Source of the DNA: Thiocapsa sp.
GTDB taxonomy: Bacteria > Pseudomonadota > Gammaproteobacteria > Chromatiales > Chromatiaceae
Direction: 5' to 3'
Assembly (NCBI RefSeq): GCF_022340925.1
Contig: NZ_JAJDNA010000081.1
Coordinates: forward strand, 1 to 51,066
DNA: 51,066 bases
Part shown: piece after piece, positions 9,661 to 18,652 of the stretch
Layout: each line of letters opens with the position of its first letter
Numbering within the stretch: the first letter of the stretch is position 1
Position numbers and translations under genes: made by a program
The notes under the pieces: generated by a model
What the model was told of the DNA's origin: nothing
Databases searched by the model: none
What the model saw: the letters and a program-made list of their open reading frames with translations, nothing else

Positions 9661-9984
9661 CTATGCCTCCTCCATCGTACATAACAGCGGGTGCTGGTTG
9701 CTGCGGGCGTAATCATTCACCTGCGACACCTTGGTCTCCGCGATATCCTTGGTAAAGACGCCGCATACCCCCCGACCCCGCGTGTGGACGTGAAGCATGA
9801 TTTGGGTCGCTTTCTCGCGGTTCATGCCGAAGAAGGTCTCCAGCACCTGGACAACGAACTCCATCGGGGTGTAATCATCGTTCAGCAACAGAACCTTGAA
9901 CAGGGGCGGGCGACGCAGCTTGGGCTTCGCCTCTTGGACGGTCAGTCCGGATTCGCGGTCCTCGCCGGGAAGATCGTTACTCAT
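9661..9984 (-). CDS. clpS: ClpS adaptor protein
   Basis: A 107-aa adaptor that binds N-terminal Leu, Phe, Trp or Tyr residues and hands substrates to ClpA. The core motif [20 protein letters not shown] carries the Asn-Asp pair and hydrophobic pocket residues, followed by [11 protein letters not shown] and the ClpA-binding helix. An extended N-terminal arm of about 30 residues precedes the fold, as is normal. It is divergent from cspD and lies directly upstream of clpA. With aat and bpt nearby, writer and reader of the N-end rule are within 7 kb. Confidence 0.97.
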   Translation of the reverse strand: MSNDLPGEDRESGLTVQEAKPKLRRPPLFKVLLLNDDYTPMEFVVQVLETFFGMNREKATQIMLHVHTRGRGVCGVFTKDIAETKVSQVNDYARSNQHPLLCTMEEA

Positions 9985-10137
9985 GGCTCGGGATTCTAGA
10001 CAAATTCTGACCGCCTGCGCCGACCGTTCGCCGGGTCAACCGTCGAAGCCGGCCCGGCCGTCCCCTACCCCGGGGAGCCCGGCCCAAGGTCGGTGCGCGG
10101 CGTACCTCGGTCGTGGACGGGGCCTGACGGCGACAGT

Positions 10138-10165
10138 TTGACCCCCGAAATCACCTCACTATACT
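10138..10165 (+). promoter_or_regulatory. sigma-70 promoter of the cold-shock gene
   Basis: TTGACC (10138-10143), a 16-bp spacer, then TATACT (10160-10165). This predicts transcription from about 10172 and a 5' leader of roughly 94 bases before the cold-shock gene. Long leaders are common for csp genes. Confidence 0.7.
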
Positions 10166-10265
10166 ACGCAGCTATGGTGCGGTTCCGCGGATTCAAGTGA
10201 CCCCGCCAGACAACAAGAACGATGACCACCAACGCGAGACCTGCAACTCCTGGAGGAGCCCGTCA

Positions 10266-10472
10266 ATGATTACCGGTGTTGTCAAGTGGTTCAATAACGC
10301 CAAGGGCTACGGGTTCGTGCAGCCCGATGGGCGGGACGAGGACGTCTTCGTCCATTTCTCGGCGATCGATATGGACGGCTACAAGACCCTGCGCGAGGGA
10401 CAAAAGGTTCAGTTCGAGATCAGTCAGGGGCCAAAAGGCCTCCATGCGGCGAATGTGCACCGCGTGAGCTGA
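10266..10472 (+). CDS. cspD: cold-shock domain protein (CspD type)
   Basis: A 68-aa single cold-shock domain that binds single-stranded nucleic acid. RNP1 is KGYGFVQPD and RNP2 is DVFVHFSAI. The start at 10266 follows a strong GGAGGAG; an upstream GTG at 10197 is not needed. Position next to clpS/clpA and icd matches the conserved cspD location of pseudomonads and enterics, which is why cspD (a replication-inhibiting stationary-phase Csp in E. coli) is preferred over a generic csp name. The sequence alone does not distinguish the subtypes firmly. Confidence 0.9.
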   Translation: MITGVVKWFNNAKGYGFVQPDGRDEDVFVHFSAIDMDGYKTLREGQKVQFEISQGPKGLHAANVHRVS

Positions 10473-10519
10473 GTCAGCCGATCCGACGGCCTTGCCGACT
10501 CTGCGAGGCCGACGGGTCT

Positions 10520-10548
10520 GCGCGGAAGCCGCTTCCGCGCCCCTTTTT
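10520..10548 (+). terminator. intrinsic terminator after the cold-shock gene
   Basis: A GCGCGGAAGC stem pairs with GCTTCCGCGC across a one-base loop and is followed by CCCTTTTT. It lies 48 bases after the stop and between convergent genes, so it may also serve icd. Confidence 0.85.
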
Positions 10549-10577
10549 GTTTCCGGCTCGGCAGACCGCAATCCGGC

Positions 10578-11837
10578 TCAGTCCATCTGGGCGATCACAG
10601 CCTCGCCGAACCCCGTGCAGCTCACCTTGCTCGCCCCCTCCATGAGCCGTTCCAGATCGTAGGTCACGGTCTTGGCACCGATCGCCCCCTCGACACCCTT
10701 GACGATGAGGTTGGCCGCCTCGCCCCAGCCCATGTGTCGCAGCATCATTTCAGCCGAAAGGATCAGGGAGCTGGGATTGACCTGGTCCTTGCCGGCATAC
10801 TTGGGGGCCGTCCCGTGCGTGGCCTCGAACATGGCCACGGAGTCGGACAGATTGGCTCCGGGGGCCATGCCGATCCCGCCGACCTGGGCCGCCAACGCGT
10901 CCGAGATGTAGTCGCCGTTGAGATTCAGGGTCGCGATCACGTCATAGTCCTTGGGGCGCAGCAGGATCTGCTGAAGGAAGGCATCGGCGATCACATCCTT
11001 GACCAAAATCTCGGCGCCTGTCTTCGGACTCTTGAAGCTGCACCAGGGGCCGCCGCCAATCTCCTCGGCCCCGAACTCCGCCATGGCGAGCTCATATCCC
11101 CACTGTTTGAAGGCACCCTCGGTATATTTCATGATGTTCCCCTTGTGCACAAGGGTGACCGAGGGGCGACCCTGATCGATGGCGTATTGAATGGCCTTGC
11201 GGACCAGGCGCTCCGTGCCTTCCCGGGAGACGGGCTTGATGCCGATCCCGGAGCTGTCGGGAAAGCGGATCTTGGTCACGCCCATCTCGCTGCGCAGAAA
11301 ATCGATAACCTTCTTCGCCCCGGGTGAGCCCTGCTGCCACTCGATACCCGCATAGATGTCTTCCGAGTTCTCCCGAAAGATCACCATGTCGGTGTGCTGC
11401 GGCTCCTTGAGCGGGCTCGGCGTGCCGCTGAAATAGCGCACCGGGCGGAGGCACACGTAGAGGTCCAGCTCCTGGCGCAGGGTGACATTGAGCGAGCGGA
11501 TGCCACCGCCGACCGGCGTGGTCAGCGGACCCTTGATCGAAACCACGAAGTCCTTGACCGCGGCGAGCGTTTCCTCCGGCAACCAGACGTCTTCACCATA
11601 GGTCCGGGTCGATTTCTCGCCGGCGTAGATCTCCATCCAGTGGATGCGGCGGGACCCGCCGTACGCCTTCGCGACCGCGGCGTCGACCACCGCACGCATC
11701 ACGGGGGTGATGTCAATGCCGATACCGTCTCCCTCAATGTAGGGAATGATCGGATCGTCCGGAACGTCAAGGGACAGATCCCCCTTCACTCGAATCCTCT
11801 CGCCGCCCTCTGGGATCTTGATCTTCTCGTAGGCCAT
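10578..11837 (-). CDS. icd: NADP-dependent isocitrate dehydrogenase
   Basis: A 419-aa TCA-cycle enzyme that oxidatively decarboxylates isocitrate to 2-oxoglutarate with NADP. Motifs are [17 protein letters not shown] at the N-terminus, the substrate loop [13 protein letters not shown], the phosphorylatable-Ser segment [15 protein letters not shown], and the Mg site with [20 protein letters not shown]. The start at 11837 gives [15 protein letters not shown], which aligns with the start of E. coli and Pseudomonas Icd; in-frame upstream codons back to 12026 look spurious. The serine of the S-E-D motif implies possible control by an AceK-type kinase, which is not in the window. Confidence 0.96.
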   Translation of the reverse strand: MAYEKIKIPEGGERIRVKGDLSLDVPDDPIIPYIEGDGIGIDITPVMRAVVDAAVAKAYGGSRRIHWMEIYAGEKSTRTYGEDVWLPEETLAAVKDFVVSIKGPLTTPVGGGIRSLNVTLRQELDLYVCLRPVRYFSGTPSPLKEPQHTDMVIFRENSEDIYAGIEWQQGSPGAKKVIDFLRSEMGVTKIRFPDSSGIGIKPVSREGTERLVRKAIQYAIDQGRPSVTLVHKGNIMKYTEGAFKQWGYELAMAEFGAEEIGGGPWCSFKSPKTGAEILVKDVIADAFLQQILLRPKDYDVIATLNLNGDYISDALAAQVGGIGMAPGANLSDSVAMFEATHGTAPKYAGKDQVNPSSLILSAEMMLRHMGWGEAANLIVKGVEGAIGAKTVTYDLERLMEGASKVSCTGFGEAVIAQMD

Positions 11838-12229
11838 GCGCGGTGCTCTCTCGGGTCGCTCAAAAGTGCTCATGCTACCACTGCGTCCGCGGCTTGCGCA
11901 GACCTCGTCTGGCCGGCGCTCGGACGCACCGGGCCTGCCCACCATCCGGCAGGGCCGGTTGCGCGCACCTTCGCCCGGGAAGCGGTGGCAGAGTGGCCGG
12001 CGGGGTGCAGGGCGTGCGGTTGCCAAATGTCATGGAACACAAATTAAGCATCTACTAAAAAACTCCCAGAGCGGATCAGCCCATCTCGATCGCGAAGCGG
12101 CCGCATGCCCCGGTCGCGCGAATCAATGGAGCGATAGAACCGCCTTAGATACGCGCTGGAGCATTCCGGCGGACAGTCCGCCGGGACTCCGACGCCGAGC
12201 CCACTCCGACAACAGAGAGGTCTGCTGCC
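11838..12229. other. divergent intergenic region with a 19-bp palindrome
   Basis: 392 bp between icd (minus) and a 34-aa membrane peptide gene (plus). It contains an AT-richer patch at about 12025-12060, a likely promoter area, and a perfect palindrome CCGGCGGAC-A-GTCCGCCGG at 12166-12184, 45 bp before the peptide start. The palindrome could be an operator or an RNA hairpin in the leader. No other gene is supported. Confidence 0.5.
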
Positions 12230-12334
12230 ATGAAGTACCTGGCCGCATTACGAGAGCTGAATGCCGGCGAGATCATTTCCATTGCCGTGCTCATCGCCGC
12301 CGGCGTCGCCGTCGGCTACAGCGTCCTTGCCTGA
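12230..12334 (+). CDS. 34-aa single-pass membrane peptide, hydrogenase-island left flank
   Basis: A very short gene, MKYLAALRELNAGEI then a hydrophobic segment (about residues 15-33) and a C-terminal YSVLA. An AGAGAGG ribosome binding site lies 9 bases before the ATG. The peptide would place about 13 charged or polar residues in the cytoplasm, followed by one membrane helix. It resembles the peptide encoded at 19145-19249 on the opposite strand at the other end of the hydrogenase cluster: same length, 12 identical positions (M1, K2, A5, L7, L10, E14, I15, S17, A27, Y30, L33, A34) and many conservative changes. I recognise no named family. Similarity to a second copy with its own strong ribosome binding site argues that it is real. 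Confidence 0.72.
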   Translation: MKYLAALRELNAGEIISIAVLIAAGVAVGYSVLA

Positions 12335-13022
12335 TGCCCACCGCTGCCGCCCGGCCGGGCGGCACGCGCGTTTCCGTCCTCCTTCGTGTTCAGCAGCTGA
12401 CCAGCCGCCGAACATGTCGCGTCATCCTGCCTCGCGGGATACGCAACAGCGTTTCTGAAGGCCGTCGCGCTGTCCCCATGACTTGCCATCCCGCTCAAAG
12501 ATCACCCCGCGACTCCTAACCCAGCCTCCGAATCTTTGCATTTTCAGTTGCTTAGGAAACTGACAATGGCAGCGCATCCGCGCGCGGCGCCAACCGCCGA
12601 TGCGGTCAGCGTTTTCGTATTCCGATGCCGGTTGAGCATGAGAGATTCATTAATTGATTATTTTGTTTTTCGGTATTAACCCAATCACTTAATTACTTGA
12701 ATGCTGTAGCGCCATTCATTTCGAAAAGCGCGATGAGTTGACCGATGAATGCGGAATGACCGGTTGGCGTGGAAACGAGTGGCGAGCCAAATGAGACAGC
12801 CATTTGACCTGGATCAAGGACCACCTCATTCCAATCAAACATCGAGGCGTGTTTCCGCATACAGTTACGCTACACGAGACCGGCCTGCCTATCACCTAGC
12901 GGTTTCGTGCGTTGATTGCCGAATGCCGTAAAGAATGGACTCCCGACCGACCGATCACCAGCATCTGGGCGCAACGACGGCGCCGAGAGAGCGATCACCA
13001 CCCCACATGGGAGGGCCCTTCG
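12335..13022. other. long upstream regulatory region of the hydrogenase operon
   Basis: 688 bp without a supported gene. The first part is ordinary GC-rich DNA. An AT-rich block at about 12640-12720 contrasts sharply with it. An FNR-type box lies at 12804-12817. Short open frames here (for example at 12749-12931) lack ribosome binding sites and homologues. The size and composition suggest several regulator sites acting on hynS. Confidence 0.6.
12804..12817. promoter_or_regulatory. FNR-type binding site upstream of hynS
   Basis: TTGAC-CTGG-ATCAA differs at one base from the FNR consensus TTGAT-N4-ATCAA. It lies about 206 bp before the hynS start codon. If it acts at -41.5, transcription would begin near 12852. 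Control of the Hyn hydrogenase by an FNR homologue under anaerobiosis is described for Thiocapsa roseopersicina; the match here is from the sequence itself. Confidence 0.8.
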
Positions 13023-14087
13023 ATGGCTACAGACTCGACCTTGGGCGACATGCTGAGAAGCCAAGGCGTGAGCCGTCGCGCATTCTTGAAGTACTGCTCA
13101 GCCATGGCCTCGTTGTTGGCACTGCCTGCCGGCGCCGCGACCGCCATGGCGGACGCCTTGGCCGGCGCAAGGCGCCCATCCGTGATCTGGCTGTCGTTTC
13201 AGGAGTGCACCGGCTGCACCGAGTCCCTGACGCGCTCCCATGCGCCGACCATCGAAGGCCTGCTGTTCGATTTCATCTCGCTGGACTATCACCACACCCT
13301 TCAGGCGGCGGCTGGCAACGCCGCCGAGCATGCCCGCGAACAGGCCCAGCACGACAACGCCGGGAAATACCTGGTGTTGGTGGACGGTTCCATCCCGATG
13401 AAGGAGCACTGCTCCACCATCGCCGGCATCAGTAACCTGCAGATGCTGAAGGAGGCCGCGGCCGATGCCGCCGCGATCGTCAACATCGGTACCTGCTCCG
13501 CCTATGGCGGTCTACCGATGGCGAATCCGAACCCAACCGGGGCGGTGGCGGTCGGCGACATCATCACCGACAAGCCCATCGTCAACGTGCCCGGCTGCCC
13601 GCCGATGCCGCTGGCCATCACCGGTGTCATCGCCCACTACCTGACCATGGGCGAGCTGCCACAGCTCGACCACCTCGGACGCCCGCTGGCCTTTTTCGGC
13701 GAGAACATCCACGACCGATGCTACCGCAGGCCCTTCTACGATCAGGGCAAGTTCGCCGAAACCTTCGACGACGAGGGCGCGCGCAAGGGCTGGTGCCTGT
13801 ACAAGCTCGGATGCAAGGCGCCGACCACCTACAACGCCTGTGCCCACATCAAATGGAACAACGGCGTCAGCTTCCCGATCCAGTCGGGGCACGGCTGCAT
13901 CGGCTGCTCGGAACCGCGCTTCTGGGATGCACTCGGCATCTACGACTCGGTGCCGCAGGGACAGTTCGGGTCGGGTGCCAAACTGGGTGCAGCGGCGCTC
14001 GCCGGTGCCGCCATCGGCGCCGGGGCGGCGGCTCTGGCCCGTCGCAAGAAGGCACATCACGTCGGCGAAGACACGACGACAAGCTGA
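13023..14087 (+). CDS. hynS: [NiFe] hydrogenase small subunit HynS
   Basis: A 354-aa precursor of the electron-transfer subunit of a membrane-bound periplasmic [NiFe] hydrogenase. The Tat motif SRRAFLKYC (arginines 18-19) is followed by a hydrophobic segment and a cleavage region near residue 45. Proximal cluster ligands C62 and C65 lie in ECTGCTESL, with others in IGTCSAYGG and VPGCPP. Medial and distal cluster residues occur in the C-terminal third (HDRCYRR, GWCLYKLGCKAP, YNAC, GHGCIGCSE). The C-terminus has a hydrophobic anchor rich in Gly and Ala followed by RRKKAHH. The start at 13023 follows GGGAGGG. It is first of a four-gene operon in which the large subunit comes last. Confidence 0.96.
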   Translation: MATDSTLGDMLRSQGVSRRAFLKYCSAMASLLALPAGAATAMADALAGARRPSVIWLSFQECTGCTESLTRSHAPTIEGLLFDFISLDYHHTLQAAAGNAAEHAREQAQHDNAGKYLVLVDGSIPMKEHCSTIAGISNLQMLKEAAADAAAIVNIGTCSAYGGLPMANPNPTGAVAVGDIITDKPIVNVPGCPPMPLAITGVIAHYLTMGELPQLDHLGRPLAFFGENIHDRCYRRPFYDQGKFAETFDDEGARKGWCLYKLGCKAPTTYNACAHIKWNNGVSFPIQSGHGCIGCSEPRFWDALGIYDSVPQGQFGSGAKLGAAALAGAAIGAGAAALARRKKAHHVGEDTTTS

Positions 14088-14211
14088 GACCAGGCTGTGC
14101 GGGGCCGGAGACGATTCGCGCCCCCCACCACAGCCTGCGAGAACGATAACAAGAGGCCTCGCGACCAGGCCCTCAACTTACACCAGAGAACCCCTTGGAG
14201 GACGGAATACC

Positions 14212-14862
14212 ATGAGTCTTCTCGAATTCGCCCGCGGCCCGGCGATCCACGCCTCGCTGATTCTGCTGGTCGGCGGCATCCTACTTCGCCTGCTCGGCGT
14301 ATTACTGCTCACCCGGGGCGCCGACCTCTCGCGCCCGCGCGACGCCTTCGGCAACTTCAAAGGCTATCGAACCGTCTTCAGCCGCGCCTGGCCGAGTGAC
14401 GAGTTCACGACGGCGACCCGCTATCAGACCGCCGTCGCCTATGCGTTTCATCTGGCGACCCTCGCCGTCGTGATCGGCATCGTGCCACATATCGAGTTCA
14501 TCACCAGCCTGACCGGACTGAGCTGGCCTGGATTGCCGAACTGGATCGGGGTGGCACTCGGTACGATCGCATTGGCATCCTTGATCGCATTGATCCTGCG
14601 TAGACTCGGTAAACCCGCCGTGTACAACTCGACCGTCGAGGACTTCATCACCTGGGTCATTGTTGCGCTGCCCCTGATCACCGGCCTGATGGCCTTCGCC
14701 CATGTCGGACCGCGCTACGAGACGATGCTGGCGCTGCATATCCTGAGTGCGGCGCTGCTGTTCGCATACTTCCCGTTCAGCAAGTTGATGCACGCCTTCT
14801 GGTTCATCTTCTCGCGTGCCCAGAGTGGCCTTGCCTACGCCCACAAGGGGGTCCGGATATGA
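14212..14862 (+). CDS. isp1: Isp1, hydrogenase-linked membrane b-type cytochrome
   Basis: A 216-aa integral membrane protein with about five hydrophobic helices (for example 13-34, 75-92, 113-128, 145-161, 168-185). It resembles the gamma-type haem b subunits of nitrate reductase (NarI), DsrM and HdrE. Conserved His residues lie in the helices, such as AFHLATLAVVIGIVPHIEF and LALHILSAALLFAYFPFSKL. In Thiocapsa, Isp1 and Isp2 link HynSL to the membrane redox chain. The start at 14212 follows CTTGGAGGA. It overlaps isp2 by four bases (ATGA), so the two are translationally coupled. Confidence 0.93.
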   Translation: MSLLEFARGPAIHASLILLVGGILLRLLGVLLLTRGADLSRPRDAFGNFKGYRTVFSRAWPSDEFTTATRYQTAVAYAFHLATLAVVIGIVPHIEFITSLTGLSWPGLPNWIGVALGTIALASLIALILRRLGKPAVYNSTVEDFITWVIVALPLITGLMAFAHVGPRYETMLALHILSAALLFAYFPFSKLMHAFWFIFSRAQSGLAYAHKGVRI

Positions 14863-16259
14863 GCGCACAAGCTGCACCCACAGGGGTCTTCCCGACGTTC
14901 GAGCAGGTCTTTCAAGGGCTGGCGGGGCAGATCGGCATGCTGCGCGAGATGGCACCGCGGCCCACGCTGTCGGACGAAACGCGCCTGGCCCGTGCCGTCG
15001 ACACCCTGATCGAAGAGACCAATGCCGACGAGGCGGTCTGGCTGGAAAGCTGCATCCACTGCGGTCAGTGCACCACCGCCTGCCACTACTTCCAGGCCAC
15101 CGGCGACGCAAAATACGCGCCGATGCGCAAGATGAACCTGTACCGGCGCGTCTATCAGCGCGAGATCAGTCCGATGCGCTGGTGGTTCCGGCTCGTCACC
15201 AGACCGGTGAAGCTGAAGGACTTCGAGGAGGCCCAGGAGCTAGTCTATGACTCCTGCTCCGAATGCGGCCGCTGCACCATGGTGTGTCCCATGGGTATCG
15301 ATACCGCATCGCTGGTGCACCACATGCGCAGCGCCATGGTCGCCGCCGAGCTGGTGCCGCCGGAGCTCGCCGCTCTTCGCGAGGAGCAGAAGCGCCAGGG
15401 GACGGTGTTCGGCTCCTCGCCCGAAGCCCTGAGAAAGATGGTCGACACGATCCGCGACCAATACGGTATCGATATCCCGCTGGACAAGGACAAGGCCGAG
15501 GTCATGGTGCTGAGCTCAGCGGTCGACCTGGTGGCCAACGGCAACGGTCTGCTGGCCACGGCCAGGGTCATGAACCACGTCGGGGTCGATTGGACCATCT
15601 GCTCGGACGGCTTCGAGAGCGCCAACTTCGGGCTGCTGTCCGGCGACATGTCGTTGTGGAAGCAGCAGGTGGACCCGATCATCGCCGCCGCCCAACGCAT
15701 CGGCGCCAAGACACTGGTCATTGCCGAATGCGGCCACGCCTATCCGGCGCTGCGCTGGAATCCGATGGTGCGCAGCGGCTCGCTGCCGTTCGAGATGATG
15801 TACATGTCCGAGTTCCTCGGCAGACAGGCGAAGGCCGGCCGACTGCGCCTGAGACCGCTGGAGGGCAAGGTCACCTATCATGATCCCTGCAAGACCGGCC
15901 GACGCGGCGGCGCCTTCGACGAGCCGCGGTCGGTGCTCAAGGCCATGAACGCGGACTTCGTGGAGCTGCCGGCAAACAGGGAATACAACTGGTGCTGCGG
16001 CGGCGGCGCCGGCATCTTCCTGCTGGAGCGCGCGACCCGCCTGCGCGACGAGTCGTTCAAGATCAAGATCCGCGAAGTCAACGAGACCGGTGCCGATTCG
16101 GTGGTGGTCAGCTGCGCAAGCTGCCGACTCAACTTCGAAGCCGGCCGGCAGAAAAACCATTGGGACAAGCGCGTCGATAGCCTGGTCGAGCTGGTCGCCG
16201 ACCACCTGATCGAAGGCCCTGAGACCGGTGCGGCCAAGGCCGGAGGGGCAGCAGCATGA
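14859..16259 (+). CDS. isp2: Isp2, HdrD/DsrK-like iron-sulfur protein
   Basis: A 466-aa soluble partner of Isp1. Two ferredoxin-type [4Fe-4S] motifs are visible: C65-x2-C68-x2-C71-x3-C75 (CIHCGQCTTACHYF) and C133-x2-C136-x2-C139-x3-C143 (CSECGRCTMVCPMG). The C-terminal half has CCG-domain cysteines (YHDPCK, NWCCGGGAG, SCASCRLN), as in HdrD, DsrK and GlpC, which bind a special [4Fe-4S] centre in Hdr. It probably passes electrons between the hydrogenase and a quinone or sulfur pathway through the Isp1 haems. The gene overlaps both neighbours by four bases. Confidence 0.94.
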   Translation: MSAQAAPTGVFPTFEQVFQGLAGQIGMLREMAPRPTLSDETRLARAVDTLIEETNADEAVWLESCIHCGQCTTACHYFQATGDAKYAPMRKMNLYRRVYQREISPMRWWFRLVTRPVKLKDFEEAQELVYDSCSECGRCTMVCPMGIDTASLVHHMRSAMVAAELVPPELAALREEQKRQGTVFGSSPEALRKMVDTIRDQYGIDIPLDKDKAEVMVLSSAVDLVANGNGLLATARVMNHVGVDWTICSDGFESANFGLLSGDMSLWKQQVDPIIAAAQRIGAKTLVIAECGHAYPALRWNPMVRSGSLPFEMMYMSEFLGRQAKAGRLRLRPLEGKVTYHDPCKTGRRGGAFDEPRSVLKAMNADFVELPANREYNWCCGGGAGIFLLERATRLRDESFKIKIREVNETGADSVVVSCASCRLNFEAGRQKNHWDKRVDSLVELVADHLIEGPETGAAKAGGAAA

Positions 16260-17986
16260 GCACGCGTGTCGTTGTCGACCCCATCACGCGCATCGAGGGC
16301 CATCTGCGCATCGAGGCACAGATGAACGGCGGTGTCATTGAGCAGGCCTACTCGTCGGGCACCATGGTACGGGGCATCGAGACCATCGTGCGGGGACGCG
16401 ACCCGCGGGAAGTCTGGGGCTTCGTTCAGCGCATCTGCGGCGTCTGCACGCTGGTGCATGGCATGGCCGGTGTCCGAGCCGTCGAGGATGCACTGGATTA
16501 CGCAATCCCGCCGAATGCGCAGCTGATCCGCAATCTGATGATCGGCGCTCAGTACGTGCACGACCATGTGATGCACTTCTATCACCTGCACGCGCTCGAT
16601 TGGGTGGACGTGGTCTCGGCGCTGGCTGCCGACCCGAAGGCCACGTCGGAGCTGGCGCAGTCCATCAGCGGCTATGCCAAGTCGTCGCCCGGCTATTTCG
16701 GCGACGTCAAGCAGAAGCTGAAGGGATTCGTCGAGGCCGGCCAGCTCGGCATCTTCGCGAACGGCTACTGGGGCCACCCGGCCTACAGGCTGCCGCCGGA
16801 GGCCAATCTGCTGGCAGTCTCGCATTATCTCGACGCGCTGGCCTGGCAGCGCGACGTGGCGGAGCTGCATGCCATCTTCGGCGGCAAGAACCCGCATCCC
16901 AACCTCTGCGTCGGCGGCATGCCCTGCGCCATCAGCCTGGAGTCCGGCAAGCAGGCCGGCACGGCGGTGGACGTCGTGGGCCTGCAGCGGGTGCGCAATC
17001 TGATCGGCCAGATGGAGACGTTCGTGCATCAGGTCTACGTGCCGGACACCATCGCCATCGCCGGTTACTACAAGGACTGGTTCAAGCAGGGCGAGGGTGT
17101 CGGCAACTTCCTCTGCTACGGCGATTTCCCGGCCAAGGGCTTCGGTGACGCCGATTCCTACCTGATCCCCGCCGGTGTGATCCTGAACCGCGATCTCAGC
17201 CATATCGAGCCGGTGGACCTGGATGCCGAGACCGAGATCCAGGAGTTCGTCTCGCGGGCCTGGTATGACTACAAAGACGGCAAGGACACCGGCCTGCACC
17301 CGTACCAGGGCGAGACCGAGCTCGCCTATACCGGGCCAGAGCCTCCCTACGACCTGCTGGACGTCGACAACCAGTACTCCTGGCTCAAGTCACCGCGCTG
17401 GAAGGGCAAGCCGATGGAGGTCGGACCGCTCGCGCGGGTGCTGATGCTCTACGTGTCCGGACACGACCAGACCAGGGAGCTCGTGGACTCCACGCTCAGC
17501 CGGCTCGAGCTCCCCATCGACGCGCTCTACTCGACGATGGGCCGGACCGCGGCGCGCACCTTGGAGACTGCGGTGATGGTGGATGCGATGCGTGGGTGGT
17601 ACGACCAGCTGCTGGCCAACATCAAGGCCGGCGACGTCAAGACGTTCAATGATGCGCTCTGGAACCCGTCGACCTGGCCCAAGAAGGCACAGGGAGTCGG
17701 CCACATGGAGGCCCCGCGCGGCGCGCTCGGCCACTGGATCGTCATCGAGAACGGCAAGACGGCCAACTACCAGGCCGTTGTACCCAGCACCTGGAATGCC
17801 GGTCCGCGGGATGCCCGGGACCAGCAAGGGCCTTACGAGGCGGCGCTCGCGGGCCATGCGCTGCACGATCCCGAGCAACCGATCGAGATCCTGCGCACGA
17901 TCCACAGCTTCGATCCCTGCATCGCCTGCGCGGTGCATCTGACCGACCCGAACGGCGAGGAGGTGCTTAGCGTCAAGGTGCAATGA
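16256..17986 (+). CDS. hynL: [NiFe] hydrogenase large subunit HynL
   Basis: A 576-aa catalytic subunit. The NiFe(CN)2CO ligands are C61 and C64 in RICGVCTLVHG, and C555 and C558 in DPCIACAVH near the C-terminus. A 15-residue tail after His561 (LTDPNGEEVLSVKVQ) is the expected propeptide removed by a maturation protease once nickel is inserted; no such protease gene is in the window. The protein carries no signal peptide and would be exported through the Tat signal of HynS. It is the last gene of hynS-isp1-isp2-hynL and overlaps isp2 by ATGA. Confidence 0.97.
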   Translation: MSTRVVVDPITRIEGHLRIEAQMNGGVIEQAYSSGTMVRGIETIVRGRDPREVWGFVQRICGVCTLVHGMAGVRAVEDALDYAIPPNAQLIRNLMIGAQYVHDHVMHFYHLHALDWVDVVSALAADPKATSELAQSISGYAKSSPGYFGDVKQKLKGFVEAGQLGIFANGYWGHPAYRLPPEANLLAVSHYLDALAWQRDVAELHAIFGGKNPHPNLCVGGMPCAISLESGKQAGTAVDVVGLQRVRNLIGQMETFVHQVYVPDTIAIAGYYKDWFKQGEGVGNFLCYGDFPAKGFGDADSYLIPAGVILNRDLSHIEPVDLDAETEIQEFVSRAWYDYKDGKDTGLHPYQGETELAYTGPEPPYDLLDVDNQYSWLKSPRWKGKPMEVGPLARVLMLYVSGHDQTRELVDSTLSRLELPIDALYSTMGRTAARTLETAVMVDAMRGWYDQLLANIKAGDVKTFNDALWNPSTWPKKAQGVGHMEAPRGALGHWIVIENGKTANYQAVVPSTWNAGPRDARDQQGPYEAALAGHALHDPEQPIEILRTIHSFDPCIACAVHLTDPNGEEVLSVKVQ

Positions 17987-18103
17987 TGAGGCGCCATCGT
18001 GCGCCCGGCGAGGCGTCGGCAGGGGACCGGCGACGGGTCGACAAGAACACACAATAGACCCGCATCCCGGCCGAACATGACCACCTTATAAGGAGGTACC
18101 AGC

Positions 18104-18418
18104 ATGACATCCGTGACACTTCTGGCCGAGCTTCACGTGCGGGAGTTCGTGGCTCGTCAAAACCGACTGGACGAGCTCGAGCGTGAAGACTGCGCCCGAC
18201 GCGGCATGAATTGCGGTCAAGCAGGGGGAAGCCGCAGCGACTGGCGCCGGGCGGCAATCGCCGATGCCGGCCCGCTCGGCCTGCTCGACGCCGTCGGACA
18301 GGCAGAAGAGAGCTGGGTCGAGCTGTTCGAGCGCGCACCCCGCTGTGATCTGCCAGACGCCGAGCGCACGGGCGAACGGGCTGCGCCCGCGAGGTACCTG
18401 AAGCCCAAGCTGGCTTAG
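18104..18418 (+). CDS. unknown 104-aa protein downstream of hynL
   Basis: A small protein beginning MTSVTLLAELHVREFVARQ, with an N-terminal helix rich in charged residues and a second helical stretch around residues 60-76 (LLDAVGQAEESWVELFERA). I recognise no family; it is not a hydrogenase maturation protease (no GxGN or conserved Asp/His pattern) and not a HypC-like chaperone. An almost ideal ribosome binding site, AAGGAGGT, lies 7 bases before the ATG, which is the main evidence that it is expressed. It lies 117 bp after hynL, is followed by a terminator-like hairpin, and may belong to the same transcript. Confidence 0.65.
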   Translation: MTSVTLLAELHVREFVARQNRLDELEREDCARRGMNCGQAGGSRSDWRRAAIADAGPLGLLDAVGQAEESWVELFERAPRCDLPDAERTGERAAPARYLKPKLA

Positions 18419-18486
18419 CGCAGCCGCCCGAGCGTCAGCGGTCCACTCAGCCTTCCCCGTCGGCGCCGCGGCGAAGCACACTCCAC

Positions 18487-18519
18487 GGCCCACCGCGCCG
18501 ACTCGGTGCGGTGGGCCTT
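18487..18519 (+). terminator. possible terminator of the hyn transcript
   Basis: GGCCCACCGC pairs with GCGGTGGGCC around an 11-base loop. The T-tract is short (TTGCTT), so termination efficiency is uncertain. It lies 70 bases after the 104-aa gene. Confidence 0.5.
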
Positions 18520-18652
18520 GCTTCGCGCGCGGATCCGCGTCCCCGCGTGAAGGTCCCTGGTTCGTGTGCCGGAAATAGGGCTGCTGCCGGGGGTGTCGCC
18601 CGGCATCCTCACAATTGCGCGGCGGGAGCCAGAACCCGCAGGAGACAAGATC

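Noticed and set aside
12749..12931. 60-codon frame upstream of hynS
   Set aside because: It covers the FNR box, has no ribosome binding site and does not look like a natural protein.
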